Positions 1-8,589 of a stretch of 64,000 nt of DNA are shown piece after piece (positions within the stretch are counted from its first letter, which is position 1; every line of letters begins with the position of its first letter). The position numbers and the translations under genes were made by a program. A model generated the notes under the pieces. It saw nothing but the letters and a program-made list of their open reading frames with translations, did not search any database and was not told the origin of the DNA. This stretch comes from Agarophyton chilense (Eukaryota; Rhodophyta; Florideophyceae; Gracilariales; Gracilariaceae). Location of the stretch: NCBI GenBank assembly GCA_030374765.1, contig JARGXX010000075.1:372001-436000 (forward strand). Reading direction: 5' to 3'.

Positions 1-612
1 GACCTGTATCCAATCTTGGACGTGATCGACAACACCCAATGGGATCGAGTTCCAGTGGAAAATCAGCCCGCAGGGGAAGGATCCGCGCCAGACAAGTCTC
101 CTGGCCGGTACGATCCGGGCTCCGGTAACTGGGTCTATTACAATCCCTTCGAAGGGGTTCGCATCAGCGCGGCGCAAGCACGGGCGCTGATTGACTCGCC
201 TCGACCGATGCCGGTGGGACACCCGACGGGGTTCATTTATACCGACGATTACGAGCACGAGCCTCCAGTAGACCTGGACGATCCAGCGTTGGATAACGAC
301 ATGCCAGCTCCTAGTAGAGTACCCCCTGTGGAGCCATCTGCACCCTTTTAACCAGTGGGAACGACCTCAGCTGCGGCGGCGAATGCATCCGGTGGCGGTC
401 CATCTGCTCCCCCCGGGTGGGGTGTGAACACCGTTGCGCAGGCGCCGGTTGCCACTCCGCAAGCGGATAGTGTGCGACAAGGCCTCGGGAACGCAGGCAT
501 TCCGATTCCCCCGGGTATGACGGATGTGAGCCAGATGTTGGCTTTCGCCTCGGCGTACCATCAGGGTCAGAATCCCAACGGTGGGGCGGGTCCCTCCTCG
601 GGCTTTCCGTAG
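1..612 (+). pseudogene. Partial unrecognised ORF entering from the left edge, one in-frame stop
   Basis: A plus-strand frame is open from the first base of the window to a stop at 610-612, broken once by TAA at 349-351. The product is rich in Pro, Gly and Ala, with an acidic stretch (YTDDYEHEPP) around residue 80. I see no known domain, signal peptide or membrane segment. The compositional bias and the position beside a minus-strand Ty3 element suggest part of a retroelement, either an antisense frame or the end of a neighbouring element, but this is inference. Its true start lies outside the window. The segment 441-468 recurs exactly at 1663-1690. Confidence 0.3.
441..468. repeat. 28-bp direct repeat, copy 1
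   Basis: This 28-bp segment (begins GGCGCCGGTTGCC, ends AAGCGGAT) is repeated exactly and in the same orientation at 1663-1690. The two copies bracket the chromodomain ORF and the pyrimidine-rich tract. An exact match of this length 1.2 kb apart is unlikely by chance. It may be the footprint of a recombination or template-switch event in the element's 3' region. Confidence 0.75.
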
Positions 613-665
613 TTCCGCCTTCGGGCAATTGTGGAGTCCATAGCTTGGCGACAATAGTAAACTTC

Positions 666-835
666 TGATATTTGCATAACTTTTTTTCTCCTTCTTTCCT
701 AGGATCTTAACTTCTACTTCTTTTCTTGTTCCTTCTTAGGATCATCTTCATCTTCATCTTCTTCCCTTCCTAGGGTCCAATCTTCTTCTTAATCTTCTTC
801 TCCACTTCGTGGGTCTTCTTTTCCTTTTTTTCATC
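666..835. repeat. 170-bp pyrimidine-rich tract (purine-rich on the minus strand)
   Basis: The plus strand is almost entirely C and T, with a degenerate recurring unit of the form CTTCYTAGGRTC (near 698, 736 and 768) and a TCTTCATCTTCA run. On the minus strand this is a long polypurine region lying between the chromodomain ORF and the unseen 3' LTR of the Ty3 element. Ty3 polypurine tracts are normally 10-20 nt and abut the LTR, so this is longer than needed and its role is unclear. Confidence 0.55.
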
Positions 836-1007
836 ATAAACTGTCCCGATAACCGGTGCTGTGTTCCCCGGTTAACGGCGCTAGGCCGAGGGCCAGTAGA
901 CATTCCCTCTCAATACGTGTTCTTCGGGATACTCTCCTCAATTCCTCTTCAGAGGTCCAACATCTTCCTCACTTCGAGGTCCCATCCACAACAGTTCCCG
1001 TGGTGGC

Positions 1008-1247
1008 TTACCCGACTTGGGCACGATCCAGTGTTGGAGGCAAGGTTACCGGAGCGCGTCGGCGATAGGATAAAACCTTAGACCTCGGAAGGTGGTCAAT
1101 GGGTTTCACTGTATCCTCATCAGGCGAGAATCCGTACCATCGGACTTGGTAGCGGACTTCTCCCTCGGGGGTGTGGATGTGACGCACGATGCGATCGATA
1201 GCGAATTCGTGCGGGTACACTTTTCCCTGTTCGGGCTTCTCTTCCAT
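1008..1247 (-). CDS. Stand-alone chromodomain protein of the Ty3 element
   Basis: From ATG at 1247 this encodes about 79 residues. The core fits a chromodomain: EFAIDRIV (beta 1), RYQVRWYGF (beta 2-3, with the Trp and Tyr expected in the aromatic cage), then PIDHLPRSKVLSY (C-terminal helix). In chromoviruses this domain is normally fused to the C-terminus of integrase and guides insertion to methylated-histone chromatin. Here it lies about 550 bp downstream of the integrase stop and in another frame, so it is either a separate ORF or a domain split off by mutation. The open frame extends upstream to 1355 with a non-ATG start, but ATG 1247 gives the shortest protein that keeps the whole domain. 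Confidence 0.6.
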   Translation of the reverse strand: MEEKPEQGKVYPHEFAIDRIVRHIHTPEGEVRYQVRWYGFSPDEDTVKPIDHLPRSKVLSYRRRAPVTLPPTLDRAQVG

Positions 1248-1797
1248 CTTGGAACGCTCTAGTTCCCTTGAGGGTGTCAACGTAGGGTCTAGACACATCC
1301 CGGTGGGTTCTTTTCGGTGTTGCGAGCGGGTCTCAGCACTTCGTCCAAACTGCACCGAGTGGCCTGTGGGCTACGTTGTAACTTCCGTCTACGGAGTCAA
1401 AACGGCCCAGTTTTGGATTCTTCTTAAAGCCGAGATCTTCACGATAACAACGGTGTTCTTAGATTCCGTGACGGTTGAGAAACCGCGACGCGGTAGCGTC
1501 TCCAATCTCAGGGGGGTAAGACTTCAACGGCAACCCGAGCTACGGGGACGAAGGTTGCTCTTGTGGAACGCGCCGTGCGACGGAGGCGGTTTGCGCGACG
1601 GTTGGTCGTCAGAGCCTTTTGATTGGCTCGGTGCCATTCGACGTGTGCCACATAAATGGGCGGGCGCCGGTTGCCACTCCGCAAGCGGATGTGAGATGGC
1701 GCTTTCGACACGCGCTAGCACTCTCCTGAGCTGTCCCCGACGGGTCTCACTCATTTCATTCCCATTCCTGAGGGTTCCAGTGTCTCCATAGGAGTTC
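1248..1797 (-). other. Gap between integrase stop and chromodomain ORF
   Basis: No convincing coding sequence is seen here on either strand. The open frames present are short and unrelated to known domains. It contains the second copy of the 28-bp repeat (1663-1690). If integrase and chromodomain were once fused, the connecting sequence has either decayed or been replaced here. Confidence 0.4.
1663..1690. repeat. 28-bp direct repeat, copy 2
   Basis: This is an exact copy, in the same orientation, of 441-468. It lies between the integrase stop and the chromodomain ORF. Confidence 0.75.
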
Positions 1798-3858
1798 CTA
1801 TTCCCATTCCATAACGGAGAGCCAAATTTGGTCAACCTCGTCGTCGAGATCTTCCCCGTGCGGGTCCGCTGACACAGCTCGTTCCCGAGAAAGCGGGGTT
1901 TGAGTGTGCGACACCTCAGTGTCTCGTCCGCGGCGGCGGGTGATCGTCGGCTCTGTAGGCGTTCCGGGTGCGGAGTTCTCCACACGACTCTCCCTAGACG
2001 GGTTTTGGTCATCTTTTCTGACGTCGTGCTCGGCTGGGTCGGCGGTGATGTCGTTACCCATACGCTGGGGTTGTGACTTCTCTGTAGCCGGCTCGGTCGG
2101 GCTCGCCGTCTCACTGTGAGAACTAGATTCCCTGTTAGGGCGACTGGCTGACGCCGAAACATCGTACTGCGAAGGAACTAAGTCCTCCTCCCCCTCCTTA
2201 GGCGGAAAGCCAGGAGGCTTGATTACCTCCGGTAGGGGAGTAACTCTGTAAGAGTTCGTTGACTGGGCCCTTGAGGGACCGGGCCCAGGTTCGGGAGTAT
2301 CGGAAGTTTCCAGTAGGTCGGTTAAACCACGTTCCGGGTGCGGAAGTATAACGGGGCGGGTGTTCCAATCTCCGCCTGACGGGTTAACTTCCGTTGAATC
2401 ATCCCCTGTGGAGGGCGTTGGTGCCGACAACACTTCCACATTTGGGTTGGGCGCTCGTGTGATGCGGTCCCTGGAGATCCGTTCGTGGCGGTTAGCGATA
2501 TCCAATACCACCGTGTCCGGGTCTACAGAAACCACCCGATAGGGTCCGTCCACAATTGGCGAAAGCTTGTGCCTACGTTTCTTTTCAGGATTGTAGTATT
2601 CCTTTCGAAGGAAGACGAAGTCGTCGGGCTCCACCTGAGGTAGAGGTTTGCGAACCCGATTGTCAAAGTCCTTCTTGTAGGCGCGTTGAGCTTTGTCCAT
2701 TGCTTTCCAAGCTATCGGCACCATCTTCGTAAGCCACTCCTTCCAGGCTTTTCGGTACAATCCCGGTGACGGGTACGTCGACAGCGTCGGTTGAGCCTCG
2801 ATGGCGACCGGCGGTGGTGTCCTCGACAGTACCAGTTCGAATGGGGATAACGATGTAACCCGATGTACCTGGGTGTTGTATGCATACGTGATAGCGTCTG
2901 TGTACAAGTCCCAATTTTTGGGGTGATCCGCAACATACGATCTCAAAGCGTTGAGTATCGTACGGTTAAACCTCTCCACCTGGCCATTCCCCTGAGGGTG
3001 ATACGTAGTAACAAATAAATTCCTTACATCAAGGATTCGACATACATCCTGAAAGAACTTTGATGCGAATTGCCCTCCGTTGTCGGATAACAACTGCACC
3101 GGCGGTCCATATACGAACACCCAATGGGTCAGGAACGCTTGCGCGACGGTAGCGGCGGTGATCCGCTTCAGCGGCACCGTTCTCGTTAGCTTAGAGAATC
3201 TGTCAGAAATGACAAGCAGATACCGATGACCTCGGGGCGTCCTGATAAACTCCCCTAGGATGTCTATGGCCACGAATTCGAGTGGAGCCCGTGCCGGGAA
3301 CAGCGTCAACTTCTTAGAGTGCTTCCGAAGTTTGACGTCATTCTTGGCGCAATTGGCGCAGGCCCGTCTGACGGCGTAACAATCGAATGCCATTGCCGGC
3401 CAGTAAAAGTCCCTTCTCAACGTGAGGTACAGTTTTCTTCCCCCGGGGTGGGCGCCAACCTTCACATAGTGAGTGAGGTATAATAACCTCTGTTGTAGGG
3501 TGTGCGGCACCACTATCCTCGGGCGAGGTCCAACGGTCCTGATTTGGTAACCCTGATCGTCGTCCTCGAAAGGTAACTGAAATCCTCCGTTGAGGCGAGC
3601 CCGAATCCGTGTACAGAATGGGTAGAGCTGTTGCTCGCGTATCATCTCCTCTGGAGAGATAGGTATAAAAGAGCCGGTCGGCGAATCCAGACTCTCGTTG
3701 ACGAGTATATCGTCACAAACATCATCCGTCAGCGGTTGAGCTCCTCCCTCGAGGTCCGATACCATAAAACATGGGATGTCATCGTCCTCGTAGGGTTCCG
3801 TTTCCGCTGTGGTTCCCAAGCGGGATAGTGCATCCGCCTGAGTGTTCAGCTCCTTTTC
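1798..3858 (-). CDS. Ty3/gypsy integrase (with RNase H tail in frame)
   Basis: The frame begins with the end of RNase H (KELNTQADALSRLG, the usual N..ADALSR closing motif), so it is the continuation of pol after a frame break, not an independent gene. Then come an HHCC zinc finger (HYVKVGAH ... CANC), and the integrase core with D in FVAIDILGEF, D in LLSDNGGQF and E in GQVERFN. A long Pro/Ser/Thr and charged C-terminal tail ends in SVMEWE. The protein would insert element cDNA into the host genome. The TTG codon at 3819 has no support as a start. The tail of about 230 residues after the core is longer than I would expect and carries no chromodomain, which lies in its own ORF downstream. Confidence 0.85.
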   Translation of the reverse strand, partial: EKELNTQADALSRLGTTAETEPYEDDDIPCFMVSDLEGGAQPLTDDVCDDILVNESLDSPTGSFIPISPEEMIREQQLYPFCTRIRARLNGGFQLPFEDDDQGYQIRTVGPRPRIVVPHTLQQRLLYLTHYVKVGAHPGGRKLYLTLRRDFYWPAMAFDCYAVRRACANCAKNDVKLRKHSKKLTLFPARAPLEFVAIDILGEFIRTPRGHRYLLVISDRFSKLTRTVPLKRITAATVAQAFLTHWVFVYGPPVQLLSDNGGQFASKFFQDVCRILDVRNLFVTTYHPQGNGQVERFNRTILNALRSYVADHPKNWDLYTDAITYAYNTQVHRVTSLSPFELVLSRTPPPVAIEAQPTLSTYPSPGLYRKAWKEWLTKMVPIAWKAMDKAQRAYKKDFDNRVRKPLPQVEPDDFVFLRKEYYNPEKKRRHKLSPIVDGPYRVVSVDPDTVVLDIANRHERISRDRITRAPNPNVEVLSAPTPSTGDDSTEVNPSGGDWNTRPVILPHPERGLTDLLETSDTPEPGPGPSRAQSTNSYRVTPLPEVIKPPGFPPKEGEEDLVPSQYDVSASASRPNRESSSHSETASPTEPATEKSQPQRMGNDITADPAEHDVRKDDQNPSRESRVENSAPGTPTEPTITRRRGRDTEVSHTQTPLSRERAVSADPHGEDLDDEVDQIWLSVMEWE

Positions 3859-3862
3859 TTGT
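3844..3862 (-). other. One-base frame disruption within RNase H
   Basis: In the RT frame the protein reads ...EILYKKRS and stops at 3846-3848. In the integrase frame the expected RNase H ending KELNTQADALSR begins at the same place. Shifting back one base at the A4 run (AAGAAAAGG on the minus strand) joins the two. Because the break is inside a folded domain and no strong slippery heptamer is present, a single-base deletion in a homopolymer, or a sequencing error, is the simplest reading. Confidence 0.75.
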
Positions 3863-6341
3863 ACAGGATCTCAAAGTCGAATTCCGACAGTCGGAGACGC
3901 CAGCGCATAAGGCGGCCCGAGGGTTCGGAGATCTCCAGGAGCCAACGCAAACATGTGTGGTCCGTATGGACTTTGAAACGAGTACCCATCAGATAGGGGC
4001 GAAGTGTAGCTAAGGACCACACATCGGCTAAACATTCTTTCTCGGAGACCGAGTAGTTCCTTTCATGGACATTCAGGGAACGTGACCAGTACCCAATAGG
4101 GTGACGTTCACCATCCTCAGAGGATTGGAACAGTGCACACCCTACTTGGTTTGCACTAGCATCGGTGTCCACTTCGTAAGGGAGCCCAGGATTGGGTAGA
4201 GCCAAGATTGGCGGTGATGTTACGGCATTCACCAGTGCCGTGAAGGCAGACGCTTCCGCGTCGCCAAAAGGTTCCAGTTCAACTGGTTGTCCCTTCGTCA
4301 GGAGCCTGTTGAGGGGGGTGGCAATATCCGCAAAGTTCGGGACGAATCGGCGATTCACGTTACACAGACCTAAGAAGGATCGCAACTCCGGTTGAGTTTT
4401 CGGGTGTTTTGCTTCCTTCAAGTATTTCACTCGTATTTCATCGATTGAAAGCTGTCCGGGATGGATGATATGACCCAGATACTTAACCGAATCGGTGAAA
4501 AACTCGCACTTCTTGAGTTTCAAGGTGATTCCCGCGTCGCGGAGTATCTTCATTACAACCCTGACATGTTCGAGGTGGTCATCCAGGTTGTTAGAGAAGA
4601 CAATAATGTCGTCTAAATACACTAGACACGTCCTCCACTTGAAGGGAGCCAACAGAATGTCTATCGCCCGTTGAAACGTTGCGGGGGCATTTGTCAACCC
4701 AAAAGGCATCCTCCGGAATCGGAAAAGTCCTTGATGACACACGAAAGCCGTTTTGTCTCGATCTTCCTCCCTAATAGGGACTTGCCAGTAGCCCGAATTG
4801 GCGTCGAGGGTAGAGAAAACAGTAGCGCTCCCAAGGGAGTCGATGTATTCGTCCATCCGAGGGATCGGGTACACATCCTTAATGGTTACCTCGTTGAGGC
4901 GTCTGTAATCGATGCAGAAACGCCACGATCCATCCGGTTTCGTAACTAACACCACTGGTGAGGCCCAAGCGGACTGGGCAGGTTCAATTACGCCCGATTT
5001 AAGAATCTTCTCCACCTGATATTTCTCCTCTTCCCGAGCTTTCGGTCCAGCCCTGTAAGGGTGTTGGGCAATAGGCCGAGTGTTCGGTAACAAGTCGATG
5101 CGGTGTTCTGTAATCCCAATAGTTCCAAGGGAACCATCCCACATGGGGGTAAATTCACGAAGCATGTGCCTCAGCTTCTCCCGATGAGATGCGGGTACAT
5201 GGTTGAGATCCCATTTCTCCAATTCCTGAACAGGATCCGTCTGGTCTGCTCCTGTGATAGGGGCCGTAACCTTCTGAGGTTTAAAGTGTTCAGCGTGTGG
5301 AGCTGCAGTCGTATGCTCACCGTCTTCCGCGATTTCGACAGTGTCCTCCCCCTCCTTAGGGTCCGCCACACCAAGGACCTCTGCGATAGAGATCTTTGTA
5401 GGTAGGACTGCATGCGGGTGTGGAAGAACAGAACCCAGGATCTGGTGTTTGACCAAATGCTGCGTTGTCTTTCCAAAGTTGGCTACCAAAACCTTGAAAG
5501 GTTTATCCGGTTCCACGGAGACAACCCCATTCGCAAGGGCGAGTTGACGCCGCGTATACAGAGACGGGTTCGGTTGTACCACATGCACACCAATTTGCTT
5601 GGTAACATCTGTGACCCAAACCTGGGTTTCTGGCGGGATAGCCACTGACTTCGCAACCTTTACCCGTGTAGACACAGGGTCCTTCTTCACAGATTCCTGC
5701 GCGACAGGGAGAGGAACGCGTGTTAGCGCTGCTCCCTGTAAGGGTTTACGAACGATTGGGATCCTAGACCCGTCTTCGAGTTCCACAGTTCTATTCCGAG
5801 GACGGATGGCTTCCACGAAGCGGTCGCAAAAGTCACAACCCAGTATGACTGGTGCTGCAAGTGACTTGCATACAATAAACTCTAGCTGAACGAGATAGGA
5901 GCCTAACCTCACCATGAGGGAAATTGTACCCAGTGTCCGTAGTGGGTTGTTGTTCGCATCGGCGATATCCAAACGTGGACCGGTACGAACTTGAACCCGG
6001 AGCAGCGGGGGTAATAATTCAACATGAATTAAGTTAGGAGCGGCTCCTGTATCCAGGACAGATATTTGACGAACCATAAACTGGTTGGACAGGCCGAAGT
6101 CGGCGAAGACTTTATAATTCCGCTTGGCCATTACCATAACTCGATCCGGAATACGGAGATTACGGGACCGTATCCACGGGCGACGGAGGACACTAAAGTA
6201 TCCCGAGTTAACGTCGGTGTCAGCCGTTCTCCCTGAAAGGATAGTCACAGCTGGGGAGCGAAGCTGGAGCGCCTCGGGCGTCTTCAATTCCAGCTTAGAA
6301 GACGCCCCTCCCGCAGGGGAGAATCCCAGGTTTAGTTTTTC
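3846..6341 (-). CDS. Ty3/gypsy pol: protease, reverse transcriptase, RNase H
   Basis: This frame has no convincing ATG near its beginning and is open back through the gag stop, so it is probably made by -1 frameshifting from gag. Domains in order: aspartic protease (VLDTGAAPN), a linker, reverse transcriptase (YRRLNEVTIKD, TLDANSGYWQ, FGLTNAPATFQ and the catalytic YLDD followed by IIVFS), then RNase H (VDTDASANQ, SEKECLA, VHTDH). All catalytic Asp and Glu residues I looked for are present, so this portion looks recently active. It copies element RNA into DNA inside the virus-like particle. The frame stops at 3846 just before the end of RNase H and continues one base out of frame into integrase. 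Confidence 0.9.
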   Translation of the reverse strand, partial: EKLNLGFSPAGGASSKLELKTPEALQLRSPAVTILSGRTADTDVNSGYFSVLRRPWIRSRNLRIPDRVMVMAKRNYKVFADFGLSNQFMVRQISVLDTGAAPNLIHVELLPPLLRVQVRTGPRLDIADANNNPLRTLGTISLMVRLGSYLVQLEFIVCKSLAAPVILGCDFCDRFVEAIRPRNRTVELEDGSRIPIVRKPLQGAALTRVPLPVAQESVKKDPVSTRVKVAKSVAIPPETQVWVTDVTKQIGVHVVQPNPSLYTRRQLALANGVVSVEPDKPFKVLVANFGKTTQHLVKHQILGSVLPHPHAVLPTKISIAEVLGVADPKEGEDTVEIAEDGEHTTAAPHAEHFKPQKVTAPITGADQTDPVQELEKWDLNHVPASHREKLRHMLREFTPMWDGSLGTIGITEHRIDLLPNTRPIAQHPYRAGPKAREEEKYQVEKILKSGVIEPAQSAWASPVVLVTKPDGSWRFCIDYRRLNEVTIKDVYPIPRMDEYIDSLGSATVFSTLDANSGYWQVPIREEDRDKTAFVCHQGLFRFRRMPFGLTNAPATFQRAIDILLAPFKWRTCLVYLDDIIVFSNNLDDHLEHVRVVMKILRDAGITLKLKKCEFFTDSVKYLGHIIHPGQLSIDEIRVKYLKEAKHPKTQPELRSFLGLCNVNRRFVPNFADIATPLNRLLTKGQPVELEPFGDAEASAFTALVNAVTSPPILALPNPGLPYEVDTDASANQVGCALFQSSEDGERHPIGYWSRSLNVHERNYSVSEKECLADVWSLATLRPYLMGTRFKVHTDHTCLRWLLEISEPSGRLMRWRLRLSEFDFEILYKKRS
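6276..6341 (-). promoter_or_regulatory. Candidate -1 programmed frameshift signal, gag to pol
   Basis: On the minus strand the last gag codons are AAA AAC TAA, preceded by G, giving the heptamer GAAAAAC at 6341-6335. The pol frame is the -1 frame and is open across this point. Thirteen bases after the heptamer is a 5-bp stem (CTCCC 6321-6317 with GGGAG 6312-6308). It is followed directly by a perfect 10-bp stem (GGGCGTCTTC 6307-6298 with GAAGACGCCC 6285-6276, 12-nt loop). The first base of the heptamer is G, so it is not the ideal XXXYYYZ form, and the first stem is slightly far away. Mechanism is inferred. Confidence 0.5.
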
Positions 6342-8362
6342 GAAGCGGACCCCACCGAATTCGGTGCAGCTGCCTCGAAGGGGACCGGTTGTTCCCCGTT
6401 CGCGGGTACAAGTTCTGTATCCCTGTTAGCAAGGTGAGCTCGGAGTATCCTCTGTTCCTCATAGGACCTACTCGGGACTCGAGCTTTCTCCTCAAGGGTC
6501 AGAGCCTCGTACTGAGCGATAATTCGTGAACCCTCCCGCAGGGAAAATGTGCAGTCTGGTGCTTTGTGACCACGGAGGTAACACAAATAGCAAATCAGCT
6601 CTGCCGGGTTCGGTTGTGGACCTGAATCCACGCGACGTGGTGCTGTATCCCTCCATCCGGGGCGAGAGAACCGAGCAGCGGTATTCGCAAAAGGTGGCGA
6701 TGCGGCTGGCACCCTCCGTCCTTGGGTGTAGAGCGCAGGGTCTTCATTCGTAGTCGGAGCGGATGTCGACGGCAACTCAGACGTACCCATAGAATCGGGG
6801 TTACTTCCCATGAAGTGAATGTTATCATTGACCCCCACAGGGGCAGGGCCTCCTGCGAGTGACAAAGACGAGTTACCTCCATCGGCGAGGAGTGCACTTG
6901 TCGGCCGACTCTTTCGGTTCTGCCGGGCACGGAGAGTATCCCCCTCAGCCTGGGCGTACTGAACCAGTTCCAAGTAGGTCAGCCTGCGCTTCTCTTCCCG
7001 ATGTCGGGCAACCAATGCCCTTATCGAGGGGTCCAAACCATCCACAAACATGGAGCATCTCTCGTAGGCGGGTAATACATTCCCGCATCGGTGAAACGCT
7101 TTATTCAAGCGAGTTGAATACACCGTTTCGGTTTCCATCGGCTTCTGCCGCGTATCCCTTAATGCAAGGATTGATTCCTGAATCGCATTTCCAGTAGCGT
7201 ATGACCTCAAGAGGTACTGCACCGCTTCGGGCCAGCACGTGACTCCCCCTTCCGAGGCTCGGGATGATCCACGGACGGAGTTGAACTGGTCTTCAGCCAT
7301 CCCCTTTGAGAAATAGGGTAATGCAAGATACGCTTGCGCTTCACTCATACCGAGGATGTCAGCCTCCTGGACAAACCTCGCAAGGAAATCGAGCACCAGA
7401 ATTGGGTCTGTTCCTGTGAACTCCCTCTTCTGTAGGGTGATGCTCAGCCTTTTGATGTAGTCCTTGACCTTACCCGTTCCGTGGGATGTTCGATCTCCCG
7501 AAGGGTTATCCAACCGGTAATAGTGGTACGATAGCAGCTTCCGATAGAGAGGATTCGTCGGCTTCAGCTCCCTTAATCCAAGGTGTTTCCTACCCTTCTT
7601 CCGGGTACGGATTGCCCCTAGAGAGGTGTAAGTAGCCTTCGACAGAGTCGCCCGGGATGACCGGCGTTCCTCTTCACTATCCGAAGATATGGAGGACGAA
7701 CTCGATGGCGAGCGATTGGGATCGGAATCCGATAAATCCTCTTGGAGGTGAACCCTCTTCTTGGACTTGCGGCGGTCCCGTTTAGCGGAGCGGTGTTCTT
7801 CGTCTTCCGAAACGTCGGGTTTATCCTTCGAGGCTCCTGTGTTTCCGTCCATATGGATAATGGCCTCGAGGGTGTCCAGCCGAGCTCGGAAGCGTTCCGC
7901 TTGCACGCGGTGTTCCTCCACGAGGCTCCGGTACTCCTGGATAAAGACCCCAGGGGTACCAAAGCTTTCCAAAAGGGAGTTCACATCCCTCCTCAGGGTA
8001 CGAAGGTCATCGGCGACTCCCCGTTCCTGGGCGTCCTCCACCTTGCAGCGGAGGGTACTAACCTCCTGAAGGAGCTCGACGTGAGCCGCGTTGGCGATAT
8101 CGATTCGAGTCTCCAGGCGCTGTAATTCAGGGTCGGCCCGACTTCGGGGTGCTGCTGAGGGGGTCTCCACCACTGGAGCTGGGCCCACAGCCACGACCTC
8201 TCGAGGACCTGAAACCACTGAGGGTGCTCTCCGAGTGTCCGGATCGATACCGGAATCGTTCCGACCTTCGGGAATTGAGCTCCTCGACCTAGGCGGGGCC
8301 GGGGGCACTGAATCCGCTTGACGGTTCGATCCAGTCCTGGAACCACGGGTAGGCGGCGACAT
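6332..8362 (-). CDS. Ty3/gypsy Gag polyprotein
   Basis: ATG at 8362 starts a 676-residue protein. The N-terminal third is basic and low in complexity, followed by a heptad-rich segment (around ELQRLETRIDIANAAHVELL), a Ser/Asp-rich linker (SDSDPNRSPSSSSS) and a central helical region typical of retrotransposon capsids (DPILVLDFLARFVQEADILGMS onward). A CX2CX4HX4C zinc knuckle (CYLCYLRGHKAPDC) lies near the C-terminus. Gag packages element RNA into virus-like particles in the cytoplasm. The frame is intact. The last sense codons form the candidate frameshift site into pol. Confidence 0.88.
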   Translation of the reverse strand: MSPPTRGSRTGSNRQADSVPPAPPRSRSSIPEGRNDSGIDPDTRRAPSVVSGPREVVAVGPAPVVETPSAAPRSRADPELQRLETRIDIANAAHVELLQEVSTLRCKVEDAQERGVADDLRTLRRDVNSLLESFGTPGVFIQEYRSLVEEHRVQAERFRARLDTLEAIIHMDGNTGASKDKPDVSEDEEHRSAKRDRRKSKKRVHLQEDLSDSDPNRSPSSSSSISSDSEEERRSSRATLSKATYTSLGAIRTRKKGRKHLGLRELKPTNPLYRKLLSYHYYRLDNPSGDRTSHGTGKVKDYIKRLSITLQKREFTGTDPILVLDFLARFVQEADILGMSEAQAYLALPYFSKGMAEDQFNSVRGSSRASEGGVTCWPEAVQYLLRSYATGNAIQESILALRDTRQKPMETETVYSTRLNKAFHRCGNVLPAYERCSMFVDGLDPSIRALVARHREEKRRLTYLELVQYAQAEGDTLRARQNRKSRPTSALLADGGNSSLSLAGGPAPVGVNDNIHFMGSNPDSMGTSELPSTSAPTTNEDPALYTQGRRVPAASPPFANTAARFSRPGWRDTAPRRVDSGPQPNPAELICYLCYLRGHKAPDCTFSLREGSRIIAQYEALTLEEKARVPSRSYEEQRILRAHLANRDTELVPANGEQPVPFEAAAPNSVGSASKN

Positions 8363-8589
8363 GCTGCAGAAACGACACCGACGATTCGGGGTAACGATGA
8401 AATTCGATCACGAGATTCCCGGAGAACGGATGACGTAACACAAAACAAAAATAAAAACCAATTCCACACTTTCCAAAGGGGACCACTACAACAAATCTTC
8501 ACGACGGTGCTTCCTCTTCCAAGAGATATTCCAACCCGTGGATGACCAACCCAAAAGTCCGAGAACGGATTCTAAGTCGGGAGACCACT
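8363..8589 (-). other. Ty3 leader with likely tRNA primer-binding site
   Basis: This is the untranslated region between the 5' LTR and gag. On the minus strand, TGGTCTCCCGACTTAGA (8587-8571) begins two bases after the LTR edge. TGG is the complement of tRNA CCA, as expected for a canonical primer-binding site at a tRNA 3' end. I could not identify the tRNA. No gene is seen. Confidence 0.5.

Noticed and set aside
441-1690. The 28-bp direct repeats as LTR ends or a target duplication
   Set aside because: Too long for a target duplication and not bounded by TG...CA or similar to the 8.6-kb LTR.
1524-2162. 212-codon minus-strand ORF
   Set aside because: It is an alternative frame across the low-complexity integrase tail and has no domain.
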